This document shows, piece by piece, positions 27,045 through 35,941 of a stretch of DNA of 64,000 nt; position 1 is the stretch's first letter, and every line of letters begins with the position of its first letter. The stretch is from Sulfitobacter sp. M05. GTDB lineage: Bacteria > Pseudomonadota > Alphaproteobacteria > Rhodobacterales > Rhodobacteraceae. The position numbers were made by a program, and so were the translations under genes. The notes beneath the pieces are model-generated. The model did no database searches. It had not been told where the DNA came from and was given only the letters and a program-made list of their open reading frames with translations. The stretch spans positions 992,001-1,056,000 of the forward strand of contig NZ_JABEDH010000002.1 in NCBI RefSeq assembly GCF_029285175.1. The letters are read 5' to 3'.

Positions 27045-28052
27045 TCAACTTGTCGCATGACGGTAGCCCGCCGAATAATTGCCCGTCACGTAATGTTCCA
27101 ACTGGCGTTCGATGTCGTTCAACAGCGATGACGCGCCAAAGCGGAACAGATCGGGGCGCAGCCAGCGGTCGCCCAGCTCTTCCTTGATCAGGGCAAGATA
27201 GGTCACCGCGTCCTTGGCCTTGGAAATGCCGCCCGCTGGTTTGTACCCGACGCGGATGCCAGTGTGATCGTAATAGTCGCGGATCGCGCGGATCATCACC
27301 AGCGATACAGGCAGGGTTGCATTGACGCTTTCCTTGCCGGTCGAGGTCTTGATGAAATCGGCCCCGGCCATCATGCAGACCAGCGAGGCGCGCGCGACGT
27401 TGCGCAGCGAACCCAGCTCGCCGGTGGCAAGGATCGCTTTGACATGGGCCTCGCCGCAGGCCGCGCGCATGGCTTGCATTTCATCATAAAGCGCCTGCCA
27501 GTTGCCGGACAGAACGTGGCGGCGCGAAATAACGATGTCGATTTCGGTTGCACCGGCTGCCACGCTCATTTCGATCTCGCGCAGGCGCAGTTCAAATGGC
27601 GACAGACCCGCCGGAAAACCGGTGGAGACCGCGGCCACAGGAATGTTGGTGCCCTGAAGCGCCTCAACGGCGGCGGGGATCATTTCGTGATAGACACAAA
27701 CGGCCCCTGTGGTGATGGGGGCCATGCCCAGTGTATCGAGCAGAGCAGGCGCCACAGGCTGGCGTGCCTTGGCACAGAGTCGGGCCACACGCCGGTCGGT
27801 ATCGTCACCGGACAGGGTGGTCAGGTCGATGCAGGTTACAGCGCGCAAAAGCCACGCGGCCTGATGCGCCTTTTTGACCGACCGGCGTGCGCCGATGGTG
27901 CCGGCCCGCCGTTCAATCGCCGATGTATTGGCCTGCGCGCCCAGCACCCAGTTCAGATCTAGCGGCATTCCCGGATTGCGCAGTTCAGTGACTTGCGGCA
28001 GTTGGGGGTGTGCGGTTGTTGCATCAGGCGTTGGTGTCAAAGCGGCAGCCAT
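27045..28052 (-). CDS. deoC: deoxyribose-phosphate aldolase
   Basis: A 335-residue class I aldolase that splits 2-deoxyribose-5-phosphate into acetaldehyde and glyceraldehyde-3-phosphate. The Schiff-base lysine is Lys235 in FIKTSTGKESVNA and the second active-site lysine is Lys271 in GYKPAGGISKAKDA. The N-terminal extension of about 60 residues makes it longer than the 220-260-residue bacterial form, closer to the long eukaryote-like form. The ATG at 28052 is used (GGAGA upstream). It is cotranscribed with the ALDH16 gene 10 bp downstream; together they could take deoxyribose carbon to acetate or acetyl units. Confidence 0.94.
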   Translation of the reverse strand: MAAALTPTPDATTAHPQLPQVTELRNPGMPLDLNWVLGAQANTSAIERRAGTIGARRSVKKAHQAAWLLRAVTCIDLTTLSGDDTDRRVARLCAKARQPVAPALLDTLGMAPITTGAVCVYHEMIPAAVEALQGTNIPVAAVSTGFPAGLSPFELRLREIEMSVAAGATEIDIVISRRHVLSGNWQALYDEMQAMRAACGEAHVKAILATGELGSLRNVARASLVCMMAGADFIKTSTGKESVNATLPVSLVMIRAIRDYYDHTGIRVGYKPAGGISKAKDAVTYLALIKEELGDRWLRPDLFRFGASSLLNDIERQLEHYVTGNYSAGYRHATS

Positions 28053-28149
28053 AGGGGTCTCCGGTCCAGTCAGAGCGCCAAGGTGCCACGGGGCCACAGG
28101 TGTTGGCAAGGCAGCGGGCGCAGGGGATCACGCGGTCATCATATCCGGC

Positions 28150-28509
28150 TCAGGAACCGCGATAGGTGGAATAGCCGAATGGCGAAAGCAAAAGCGGCAC
28201 GTGGTAATGCGCCGCGCCATCGGAAATGCCAAACCGGATCGGGATGAGGTCAAGAAACCGTGGCGTTTCGGGCGGAGTTGCGATGCGGTCAAGGTATGCG
28301 CCTGCCGCAAAAACCAGCTCGTATGTGCCGGGTATAAACTCATCTCTTGGCAAAATCGGGCTGTCGGTGCGCCCGTCCGCGTTGGTCACCATCCGCTTCA
28401 GTTCGACCCGCGCAGTATCGTCGATCCGGTACAGTGTGATTTCCAGACCGTCAGCGGGCAACCCGCGCGCCGTATCCAGAACATGAGTTGTCAGGTATCC
28501 GCCAGCCAT
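28150..28509 (-). CDS. uraH: 5-hydroxyisourate hydrolase (transthyretin-like)
   Basis: A 119-residue enzyme that opens 5-hydroxyisourate, the product of urate oxidation, to OHCU. It has the N-terminal signature [18 protein letters not shown], a central [10 protein letters not shown], and the diagnostic C-terminal tetrapeptide YRGS (STYRGS) that separates hydrolases from transthyretin. AAGGAAGCG precedes the ATG. It stands leftward, about 100 bp upstream of deoC, while the rest of the urate pathway is rightward from 30434; the intergenic region 28510-28755 should hold divergent promoters. Confidence 0.96.
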   Translation of the reverse strand: MAGGYLTTHVLDTARGLPADGLEITLYRIDDTARVELKRMVTNADGRTDSPILPRDEFIPGTYELVFAAGAYLDRIATPPETPRFLDLIPIRFGISDGAAHYHVPLLLSPFGYSTYRGS

Positions 28510-28755
28510 GGTGCGCTTCCTTTTGTATGAACACCCCCATGGTCTAACCCTCCTTGCGGCAAGGTCAATGCACGCTTGACGGGAATAACGGGGGTGCAGC
28601 CCCGGAGTGCGGCCCCGATTCGCGAAATTTCCGCAGGTGATTCGTTTTTGCTTTGACTGCGCCGTTTAACCTTTGCATATATGGCTCAGACAACAAGAAT
28701 ACGTGTTTGTCCCATAGATAACACACCAAATCCGGTATTCTTTTGGGGGAATGAT

Positions 28756-29376
28756 ATGCCATTGCGGACAGTGCGGGGCGCCACCGCCTTGATCTTTGCT
28801 GCTTGCGCGGCTCAGGCCCAAGACCGCCTGACACAGGATGGTGCGTCATTTGCTTTCAATGGTGCGCAGGTTACAATCTCGCGGGATGTGGCCGAGGCCG
28901 GACAACATGCGCAGACATTTGTGACACCGGACGCAGACTGTGGTGATGCCTGTATTGCGCCGATGCAGGTCGCGCAGGGTGTTGAAACGCTGGGTGAGGC
29001 CGAGGTGCTGGATTTTCTGGTCACTCAGGTTGCCACGGGGCGCGGCCTTATGGTGGATGCGCGTGTTCCCGCGGAACGGGCCAAAGGTTATATTCCGGGC
29101 ACCGTCAGTCTGCCGCACACCACGCTTTTGCCGGAAAATGCGTATCGCAAGGAAATCCTCTTGGCATTGGGCGGGCGCAGCTATGAGGATGTATTCAACT
29201 TTTCCGATGCCCGGCTGTTGTTGATCTATGACAACGGGCCGGTCAGCAACGACGCGGGGCTGCTGGTCGCGCATTTGCTTCAGGTTGGATATCCGGCTGA
29301 GCTGATCCGGTACTACCGTGGCGGTATGCAGGTCTGGTCGTCCTTGGGTTTCAACATGGAAACGGGGCAGTCCTGA
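28756..29376 (+). CDS. exported rhodanese-fold protein lacking the catalytic cysteine
   Basis: A 206-residue protein with a signal peptide (MPLRTVRGATALIFAACAAQAQ). The C-terminal two thirds has the rhodanese fold: LMVDARVPAERAKGYIPGTV is the CH2A-like element, and YRGGMQVWSSLGF matches the usual end. In the active-site loop, where a cysteine should open CxxGxxS, it reads LLLIYDNGPVSNDAG, so the cysteine is replaced by aspartate and sulphurtransferase activity is not expected. A CGDAC pair sits in the N-terminal part, perhaps a disulphide. The start at 28756 follows GGGGGA. The next gene begins one base after the stop and encodes a LysM membrane protein. Confidence 0.82.
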   Translation: MPLRTVRGATALIFAACAAQAQDRLTQDGASFAFNGAQVTISRDVAEAGQHAQTFVTPDADCGDACIAPMQVAQGVETLGEAEVLDFLVTQVATGRGLMVDARVPAERAKGYIPGTVSLPHTTLLPENAYRKEILLALGGRSYEDVFNFSDARLLLIYDNGPVSNDAGLLVAHLLQVGYPAELIRYYRGGMQVWSSLGFNMETGQS

Positions 29377-29377
29377 G

Positions 29378-30295
29378 ATGCAGAAACCGGATGATCCCGT
29401 AACCCCGCACGTCACGTTTGACAGCTATGTCGTGCCGCAGTCTGTGCAGCGCAAAACCCAAGTGCAGACGCCGGTGATGCCGCAGGTCCGTTCAATGGCA
29501 CCGCCGCCCCGGTTGGGGATGTCGGTTTCCGGTATGGTCCTCGCGATCGGCAGCATCGCCGTGCTGTCATTTGTTCTTGGGGTGATGGGCACGTTAAAGT
29601 TTGTGCGCCCGTCACCGCCGGCGATGGTGGCGCAGGTGCAAGAGGTGCAATCAGATGTCACACGGCAACAGGGCCTTGATCTGATATCGACAATCGCGCC
29701 AGCCGCACCAGCGACCGCGCAGGCGGCGGCGTTCTTGTTGCAAGACGGGATGGCCGAGGCCAGAACATCGGCCCGTGCCATGCTTGCGCCGGAAACAGAG
29801 CAGATGTTGCGCAGCGCGGTTCTGGCCGGAGATTACGCCATTGCCAAACAGGGCGCAGATGGCCCGCGCCGGTTGGTTCTGTCGGATGCCGATGCCGAAG
29901 AGGCGCGGCAAGCGTTGGGCGCAAAACTGCGCGCGGCTATCGCAGACGGTGCGGTTGAAGTTCCGGGCTATCTGAAGACCGCAACAGGTGGCAGCGATGT
30001 TGATATGGTGCTGTTCGACCTGATCCAGTCGTCGTTGACTGCGGACGGTTCCGCCGAAGCGGTCAAGGCGGCACGGGACATGAACCGCCGGGTCTTTGCC
30101 GCTTCAGATGCCCGAACAGAAATCGCAGAGGGCGTGCGGCGCTATGCCGTGCGTGCCGATGACAGCCTTGCCTATCTGGCATTGCAGTTTTACGGCCACC
30201 CGAATCAGCATCATCTTATCACCGTGGCCAATGAGACCCTGCTAAGGTCAGCGGACGGTATACGGACAGGCCAACAACTCATAATTCCAGAATAA
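29378..30295 (+). CDS. single-pass membrane protein with C-terminal LysM-like domain
   Basis: A 305-residue protein. About 47 cytoplasmic residues rich in Pro/Gln precede one membrane segment (VSGMVLAIGSIAVLSFVLGV), then an alanine-rich helical stretch, then a C-terminal LysM-like unit: YAVRADDSLAYLALQFYGHP, followed by IRTGQQLIIPE. LysM domains bind peptidoglycan, so the topology suggests an inner-membrane protein reaching the wall. It lacks a cleavable signal. It begins immediately after the pseudo-rhodanese gene; the two likely form one operon closed by the hairpin at 30325. The function is unknown. Confidence 0.78.
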   Translation: MQKPDDPVTPHVTFDSYVVPQSVQRKTQVQTPVMPQVRSMAPPPRLGMSVSGMVLAIGSIAVLSFVLGVMGTLKFVRPSPPAMVAQVQEVQSDVTRQQGLDLISTIAPAAPATAQAAAFLLQDGMAEARTSARAMLAPETEQMLRSAVLAGDYAIAKQGADGPRRLVLSDADAEEARQALGAKLRAAIADGAVEVPGYLKTATGGSDVDMVLFDLIQSSLTADGSAEAVKAARDMNRRVFAASDARTEIAEGVRRYAVRADDSLAYLALQFYGHPNQHHLITVANETLLRSADGIRTGQQLIIPE

Positions 30296-30324
30296 ACAAA
30301 AAAACAAGTTGGAGCAGCCAGTCT

Positions 30325-30361
30325 GGCAGCGGGCCGTCCTTTTAGGGGCGGCCCGCTTGCC
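30325..30361 (+). terminator. GC-rich terminator hairpin after the LysM gene
   Basis: AGCGGGCCG (30328-30336) pairs with CGGCCCGCT (30349-30357), extended by GGC/GCC with one bulge. It separates the rhodanese-LysM unit from puuE. No strong T-run follows, so termination efficiency is uncertain. Confidence 0.65.
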
Positions 30362-30433
30362 GTTTGGGGAGGGTGGATTGCGCAGGGAAAGGTTTTTGTG
30401 CAACGTGATCGCATCAATTGCAGGACAACCCAG

Positions 30434-31849
30434 ATGAACCGCTACCCCAGAGATTTCCGCGGCCACGGTGCCGCGCCCGCCGATGCCGCATGGCCAGACA
30501 ACGCCCGTATCGCGGTGCAATTTGTGGTGAATTATGAAGAGGGGGGCGAGAATTGTATCTTGCACGGAGATGGCGCATCCGAAGCCTTCCTGTCAGAGAT
30601 TGTCGGGGCTGCACCATGGCCGGGGCAACGCCATTGGAACATGGAATCAATCTATGACTACGGCGCACGGGCGGGGTTCTGGCGGTTGCACCGCTTGTTC
30701 ACAGGGGCCGATATTCCGGTAACGGTTTACGGGGTCGCCTCGGCGCTGGCCCGCGCTCCTGAACAGGTCGAAGCGATGAAAGACGCCGGTTGGGAGATCG
30801 CCAGCCACGGGTTAAAGTGGATTGACTACAAGGATCACGACGCCCGGGCCGAAACCGCCGATATGGCGGAGGCGATCCGCTTGCACACCGAGGTTGTCGG
30901 CGAGGCCCCGCGCGGCTGGTACTGCGGGCGCACCTCTGTAAACACGGTGGCCTTGGCCGCGGAAACTCAAGCGTTCGATTATATCTCAGACACTTATGAT
31001 GATGATCTGCCTTATTGGCTGGATGCGGATGGGCGCGACCAGTTGATCGTCCCCTATACGCTGGATTGCAACGATATGCGTTTTGCCACGCCGCAGGGGT
31101 TCAATTCGGGCGACCAGTTTTTTGCCTATCTGCGCGATACGTTTGACGCGCTTTATGCCGAGGGCGTGGATGGCGCGGCCAAGATGATGTCGGTGGGGCT
31201 GCATTGCCGGTTGGTTGGGCGGCCCGGGCGGATACAGGCGCTCAAGCGGTTTGTGGAATATATTCAGGGGTTCGAGGGCGTCTGGACACCCCGCCGGATC
31301 GAGATTGCCGACCACTGGCGGGCTGTGCATCCGCCCGCAGAACGCGGCCTGCGCCCCAGCCGAATGGCAAAGCCGGCGTTTGTCGAACAATTCGGGGGCA
31401 TCTTTGAGCATTCGCCATGGATTGCCGAGCGGGCCTTTGATCTGGAACTGGGCCCTGCACATGACTGCGCGGCCGGTCTGCATAATGCGCTGTGCCGGAT
31501 GTTCCGGTCCGCATCACGCCGCGAACGCTTGGGCGTACTGAATGCCCACCCTGATCTGGCGGGCAAGCTGGCGGCGGCGAAACGGCTGACGGCAGAAAGC
31601 ACCGCCGAACAGGCCAGCGCCGGCCTTGATGCGCTGACCGATGCAGAACGCGCGCAGTTTTCGGAGATGAACGCGGCCTATGTCGCCAAACACGGCTTCC
31701 CCTTTATCATCGCGGTTAAGGATCACGATAAGGCGGGCATCCTGCGCGCCTTTGAGCAGCGCATTGCCAATGAAACGCCGGTGGAATTCACCACCGCATG
31801 CAAACAGGTCGAACGCATTGCGCGTCTGCGGCTGGAGGATATGTTTTGA
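30434..31849 (+). CDS. puuE: fused allantoinase PuuE and OHCU decarboxylase UraD
   Basis: A 471-residue bifunctional protein. Residues 1 to about 310 are the cofactor-independent allantoinase PuuE of the polysaccharide-deacetylase fold (MNRYPRDFRGHGAAP, WEIASHGLKWIDYKDH, GLHCRLVGRPGRIQALKRF). Residues about 320-471 are OHCU decarboxylase UraD, with the active-site motifs LGVLNAHPDLAGKLA and KHGFPFIIAVK. One chain thus decarboxylates OHCU to S-allantoin and then opens it to allantoate. The ATG at 30434 is used. The downstream gene starts inside its stop codon, so translation is coupled. Confidence 0.94.
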   Translation: MNRYPRDFRGHGAAPADAAWPDNARIAVQFVVNYEEGGENCILHGDGASEAFLSEIVGAAPWPGQRHWNMESIYDYGARAGFWRLHRLFTGADIPVTVYGVASALARAPEQVEAMKDAGWEIASHGLKWIDYKDHDARAETADMAEAIRLHTEVVGEAPRGWYCGRTSVNTVALAAETQAFDYISDTYDDDLPYWLDADGRDQLIVPYTLDCNDMRFATPQGFNSGDQFFAYLRDTFDALYAEGVDGAAKMMSVGLHCRLVGRPGRIQALKRFVEYIQGFEGVWTPRRIEIADHWRAVHPPAERGLRPSRMAKPAFVEQFGGIFEHSPWIAERAFDLELGPAHDCAAGLHNALCRMFRSASRRERLGVLNAHPDLAGKLAAAKRLTAESTAEQASAGLDALTDAERAQFSEMNAAYVAKHGFPFIIAVKDHDKAGILRAFEQRIANETPVEFTTACKQVERIARLRLEDMF

Positions 31850-32655
31850 GCTACGCTTTCCCCCCCGGCGGTCTGCCGGATCAATCGGTCAATCCCGAAG
31901 GCAGCGCCGTGTTCACGCCTGCCTATGCGGTGATCCCTGCCAATACCCAGCGCGATATCGTAACCAGCTTCCTTCCCGGCTGGAAAGGGATGCGGATGTG
32001 GGTACTGGCGCGCCCGCTCAGCGGTTTTGCCGAGACGTTTTCACAATACGCGGTGGAGCTTGCCCCGAATGGCGGTTCCGACACCCCCGAGGCCGATCCG
32101 GAATCGCAATCGGTGATCTTGGTGGCCAATGGCACGCTGACGCTGAACATTGACGGGGCAAAACATGTGATGGAGGCGGGTGGCTATGCCTATATCCCGC
32201 CGGATGCTGTTTGGACCATCTGGAATGATGGTGATGTGATTGCGGAGTTCCACTGGGTACGCAAACGCTATGTCGGCGCAGAAGGGGTGGACCTGCCGGA
32301 GGCTTTTGTGACCTCGGACCAGGAAACCGCACCCATCGTGATGCCCGATTGCGATGGCGTTTGGGCGACGACACGTTTTGTTGATCCCACAGATTTGCGC
32401 CACGACATGCACGTCAATATCGTGACCTTCCAACCGGGCGGGCGCATTCCATTTGCCGAAACCCATGTGATGGAACACGGGCTATATGTGTTGCAGGGCA
32501 CGGCGGATTATCTGTTGAACAAGGATTGGGTACCGGTGGTGCCGGGGGATTTCATGTGGCTGCGCGCCTTTTGTCCGCAGGCCTGTATCGCCACGGGGGA
32601 CGAACCGTTCCGCTATCTGCTGTATAAGGACGTGAACCGTCACATGCCCTTATGA
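31846..32655 (+). CDS. allE: (S)-ureidoglycine aminohydrolase (bicupin)
   Basis: A 269-residue double-cupin enzyme that releases ammonia from S-ureidoglycine to give S-ureidoglycolate. Cupin 1 holds SQSVILVANGTLTLNIDG; cupin 2 holds FAETHVMEHGLYVLQGTADY with metal-ligand histidines and glutamate. There is no early ATG: a TTG at 31846 overlaps the puuE stop as TTGA and has GGAGG 7 bases upstream, giving SYAFPPGGLPDQSVNPEGSA as the start. It is followed by allA with an ATGA overlap. It could also hydrolyse allantoate-derived ureidoglycine only if an allantoate amidohydrolase is supplied from elsewhere. Confidence 0.86.
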   Translation: MSYAFPPGGLPDQSVNPEGSAVFTPAYAVIPANTQRDIVTSFLPGWKGMRMWVLARPLSGFAETFSQYAVELAPNGGSDTPEADPESQSVILVANGTLTLNIDGAKHVMEAGGYAYIPPDAVWTIWNDGDVIAEFHWVRKRYVGAEGVDLPEAFVTSDQETAPIVMPDCDGVWATTRFVDPTDLRHDMHVNIVTFQPGGRIPFAETHVMEHGLYVLQGTADYLLNKDWVPVVPGDFMWLRAFCPQACIATGDEPFRYLLYKDVNRHMPL

Positions 32656-33140
32656 GCCGCGAAATCAAGGTTGAGCCGCTGAGCGCAGCGGCGTTTGCCC
32701 CGTTCGGGGACGTGCTGGATGCCTCCGGTGCGCCGGACAAGATCATTAACGCAGGGCTGTGCGGGCGCCACCACGACCGCGCAACACTGGATTTCGGCCC
32801 CGAGGGCCGCGCAGGTATCAGCATCTTTAATGCCGAGGCGCGCAGCTTGCCCTATGAATTGACCCTGTTGGAACGCCATCCGGAAGGCTCGCAAGCCTTT
32901 CTGCCGATGACGGAACACCCTTTTCTGGTGATCGTCGCACCAGATGAGGGGGGCAGCCCCGGCGCGCCGCGCGCTTTTGTGACCGCACCGCATCAGGGCA
33001 TCAATTTTCATCGTGGGGTCTGGCATGGGGTTCTGACACCTTTGGCGGCCCCCGGACTGTTCGCAGTGGTTGACCGGATCGGCAACACGGCCAACCTCGA
33101 AGAGGTTTCTCTTGCTCCCTCCTATGTTGTCGTCCCATAA
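32652..33140 (+). CDS. allA: ureidoglycolate lyase
   Basis: A 162-residue enzyme splitting S-ureidoglycolate to glyoxylate and urea. Family motifs are AFAPFGDVLDASG at the start, ISIFNAEARSLPYELTLLERHPEGSQAFLPM in the middle (only partly listed as motif), INFHRGVWHGVLTPL and FAVVDRIG near the end. The ATG overlaps the previous stop (ATGA). It completes the ureide part of the operon. The urea product would need a urease outside this window. Confidence 0.94.
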   Translation: MSREIKVEPLSAAAFAPFGDVLDASGAPDKIINAGLCGRHHDRATLDFGPEGRAGISIFNAEARSLPYELTLLERHPEGSQAFLPMTEHPFLVIVAPDEGGSPGAPRAFVTAPHQGINFHRGVWHGVLTPLAAPGLFAVVDRIGNTANLEEVSLAPSYVVVP

Positions 33141-33191
33141 CTTTGCTAGCCTAAAAAATAGGCACCTATAAAAACGACAGGGACACAGCAT

Positions 33192-34511
33192 ATGACAAAT
33201 CTAACAACGGGTGCCTATAGCGACCCGAACCAGACGCCACCGCTGGCGCAGGCAATCCCGCTGGGCATCCAGCATGTTTTGGCGATGTTCGCCTCTAACG
33301 TGACACCTTCGATTATCGTCGCAGGGGCTGCAGGCCTTGCCTTTGGCGGGGCGGAACAGGTGTATCTGATCCAGATGGCGATGCTGTTTGCCGGTATCGC
33401 GACGCTGTTCCAAACTGTGGGCATTGGCCCCATCGGGGCGCGGTTGCCGATCATGCAAGGCACCAGCTTTGCCTTTGTCGGGGTGCTGGCGGGCATTGCG
33501 GCGGTGCAAGGGCTGAGCGTGGCGCTCACGGCTTGTATCATCGGCGGGGTGATCCACTTTTGCCTCGGGGCGGTGATCGGTAAACTGCGCTGGCTGTTCC
33601 CGCCGCTGATCACTGGGCTGGTGATCCTGGCGATTGGCCTCTACCTGATCCCGGTTGCCATTAAATACGCCGCCGGCGGTGCCGCGCCGTTCCAGATGGA
33701 GGCGGAAAGCTTTGGTTCCCTGATGCATTGGACCGTTGCCCTCAGCGTGGTGATCGTCGCATTGGTTCTCAAGTTCTTCACCAAGGGCACCACCAGCAGC
33801 GCCGCCATCCTGATCGGGTTGATTGTCGGCTACTTTGTGGCGCTGGCCTTTGGCATGGTTAGTTTCGCCCCGGTGGCCAAGGCCAGCTGGATCACCGGCA
33901 TTACGCCTTTCCCCTATGGTTTCGAGTTTTCTTTCGGGGCGGTGTTCGCCGTCACATTGGTTTCGATTGTTTCCGCAATCGAAACAGTTGGCGATACTTC
34001 GGCCACCACCAAAGCTGGCGCAGGCCGCGAGGCCACCAGTGAAGAAATCGCCGGTGCAACATACGCTGACGGTCTGGGCACGGCAGTTGCCGGTGTCTTT
34101 GGTGGATTGCCCAACACCTCGTTCAGCCAGAATGTCGGCATTGTTGGCATGACCGGCATCATGTCACGCCATGTGGTCACCATCGGCGCGATTGTTCTGA
34201 TCCTCTGCGGGTTGGTGCCGAAAATCGGCGCGGTCATCGCCTCGATGCCCCTGCCTGTCTTGGGCGGCGGCGTGATAGTGATGTTCGGCATGGTGGCGGC
34301 CGCTGGCATGAACATGCTGTCCGAAGTCGAGATGAACCGCCGTAACATGGTGATCATCGCGGTATCTTTGGCGGCGGGGCTTGGCCTGAACCTTGTGCCA
34401 ACGGCGGTGCAATACCTGCCCGGTGTGGTCAAGATTCTGGCAACCTCGGCTGTGGCACCAACCGCAATCGTGGCCATTTTTCTGAACCTTGTCCTGCCGC
34501 AGGAAACCTGA
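33192..34511 (+). CDS. NCS2 family purine (urate/xanthine) permease
   Basis: A 439-residue inner-membrane symporter of the nucleobase-cation NCS2 family with 12-14 hydrophobic segments. Signature pieces are PLGIQHVLAMFASNVTPSII at the start, IGPIGARLPIMQGTSFAFVG, and the core motif SAIETVGDTSATTKAG followed by LGTAVAGVFGGLPNTSFSQN, where the conserved glutamate and asparagine bind substrate. The position between allA and puuD points to urate or xanthine import, though uracil-type members exist. An intrinsic terminator follows at 34520. Confidence 0.93.
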   Translation: MTNLTTGAYSDPNQTPPLAQAIPLGIQHVLAMFASNVTPSIIVAGAAGLAFGGAEQVYLIQMAMLFAGIATLFQTVGIGPIGARLPIMQGTSFAFVGVLAGIAAVQGLSVALTACIIGGVIHFCLGAVIGKLRWLFPPLITGLVILAIGLYLIPVAIKYAAGGAAPFQMEAESFGSLMHWTVALSVVIVALVLKFFTKGTTSSAAILIGLIVGYFVALAFGMVSFAPVAKASWITGITPFPYGFEFSFGAVFAVTLVSIVSAIETVGDTSATTKAGAGREATSEEIAGATYADGLGTAVAGVFGGLPNTSFSQNVGIVGMTGIMSRHVVTIGAIVLILCGLVPKIGAVIASMPLPVLGGGVIVMFGMVAAAGMNMLSEVEMNRRNMVIIAVSLAAGLGLNLVPTAVQYLPGVVKILATSAVAPTAIVAIFLNLVLPQET

Positions 34512-34519
34512 TCCAATCG

Positions 34520-34560
34520 GGACCGCGCCGGTATCTGCCCGCGCGGTCCTATCTCTTTTT
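34520..34560 (+). terminator. rho-independent terminator after the NCS2 permease
   Basis: GGACCGCGC (34520-34528) and GCGCGGTCC (34541-34549) form a perfect 9-bp stem with a 12-base loop, followed by TATCTCTTTTT. Confidence 0.85.
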
Positions 34561-34619
34561 GGCCTTAAATACTGCTGCACCACAGCAAACCCAGACACAC
34601 CACCCAAGAAAGCACGCCC

Positions 34620-35843
34620 ATGTACGACCTTGCTGCCATCTCCTCCTGGATCGAATTCGCCGTGCGCTGGGTGCATGTCATTGTCGGCATTGCGTGGATC
34701 GGATCATCCTTCTATTTCATCGCGCTGGACCTTGGGCTACACCGTGACCGCAATCTCAAAAGCGGCGCAGATGGCGAGGAATGGCAGGTCCACGGTGGCG
34801 GGTTTTACCACGTTCAGAAATACCTCGTTGCCCCTGCACAGATGCCCGACGATCTGGTCTGGTTCAAATGGGAAAGCTATTCCACATGGCTTTCCGGCTT
34901 TGCACTGCTGATCCTGGTCTATTACTTCGGCGCGGAATTTTACCTTGTCGATCCCGCCGTGGCCGACATCGGCATCCCCACGGCCATCCTGATTTCGCTG
35001 TCCTCACTGGCCTTTGGCTGGCTGGCCTATGACTTTATCTGCAAAAGCAAATTCGGCGATGACAACACCCGCCTCATGATCGGGCTTTACGTGATCCTTG
35101 TTGCCATGGCCTATTTCTACACCAGCGTCTTTTCGGGCCGTGCGGCGCTGTTGCACCTTGGGGCGTTCACCGCGACGATCATGTCGGGCAACGTGTTTTT
35201 CACCATCATGCCGAACCAGCGCATTGTGGTGGCAGACCTGCAAGCGGGCCGCACGCCGGATGCGAAATATGGCAAGATCGCCAAGCAACGCAGCACCCAT
35301 AACAACTATCTGACGCTGCCTGTGATTTTCATGATGTTGTCGAACCACTATCCGCTGGCTTTCGCCTCCGAGGCGAATTGGATCATCGCGTCGCTGGTGT
35401 TTCTGATGGGGGTCACGATCCGGCATTATTTTAATACGATCCACATGCGCAAAGGGGATCCGATCTGGACCTGGCTGGTGACGGCGCTTCTGTTTATCGT
35501 GATCATGTGGCTGTCGACCGCGCCGATGTTTCGCGCGGATGAGCCGGAAGAGGCGCAGGGCGCTGCTGTGCGATTTGCACAGGCCGAAGGGTTTGAGATG
35601 GTGCAGAATATTGTGACTGGCCGCTGTTCCATGTGCCATGCGGCAGAGCCTGTCTGGGACGGGATGCACTGGCCACCCAAGGGCGTGCGGTTGGAAACGG
35701 AGCATCAGATCGCTATGGCAGCCAAGCAGATTTACCTGCAAGCCGGGCTGACCCATGCCATGCCGCCGGCGAACCTGAGCTACATGCAGGAGAGCGAGAG
35801 GGCGCAGATTGTGGCTTGGTACAAGGCGGCGACCTCGGACTAG
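34620..35843 (+). CDS. puuD: membrane urate hydroxylase with cytochrome c domain
   Basis: A 407-residue membrane protein of the PuuD family that oxidises urate to 5-hydroxyisourate and passes electrons to a haem. It opens with [20 protein letters not shown] and has eight or so hydrophobic segments with conserved histidines ([20 protein letters not shown]). The C-terminal domain carries the haem c site CSMCH at residues 336-340, with a candidate axial Met in [12 protein letters not shown]. It therefore links purine breakdown to the respiratory chain rather than producing hydrogen peroxide as soluble uricase does. It has its own intergenic region after the terminator. Confidence 0.94.
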   Translation: MYDLAAISSWIEFAVRWVHVIVGIAWIGSSFYFIALDLGLHRDRNLKSGADGEEWQVHGGGFYHVQKYLVAPAQMPDDLVWFKWESYSTWLSGFALLILVYYFGAEFYLVDPAVADIGIPTAILISLSSLAFGWLAYDFICKSKFGDDNTRLMIGLYVILVAMAYFYTSVFSGRAALLHLGAFTATIMSGNVFFTIMPNQRIVVADLQAGRTPDAKYGKIAKQRSTHNNYLTLPVIFMMLSNHYPLAFASEANWIIASLVFLMGVTIRHYFNTIHMRKGDPIWTWLVTALLFIVIMWLSTAPMFRADEPEEAQGAAVRFAQAEGFEMVQNIVTGRCSMCHAAEPVWDGMHWPPKGVRLETEHQIAMAAKQIYLQAGLTHAMPPANLSYMQESERAQIVAWYKAATSD

Positions 35844-35941
35844 GCGGGCATCCTCTTACCGCGTGGTTAGGTAGGTTTCTTGTCGATCAAGCGGTCCGAA
35901 TCGGGTTCAGTCTGCGCCGCGCTCATGCTAGGTTTTGCGGC

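Noticed and set aside
35633-35941. N-terminal extension of MutL
   Set aside because: Overlaps the puuD end in another frame; MutL similarity begins just after the ATG at 35942.
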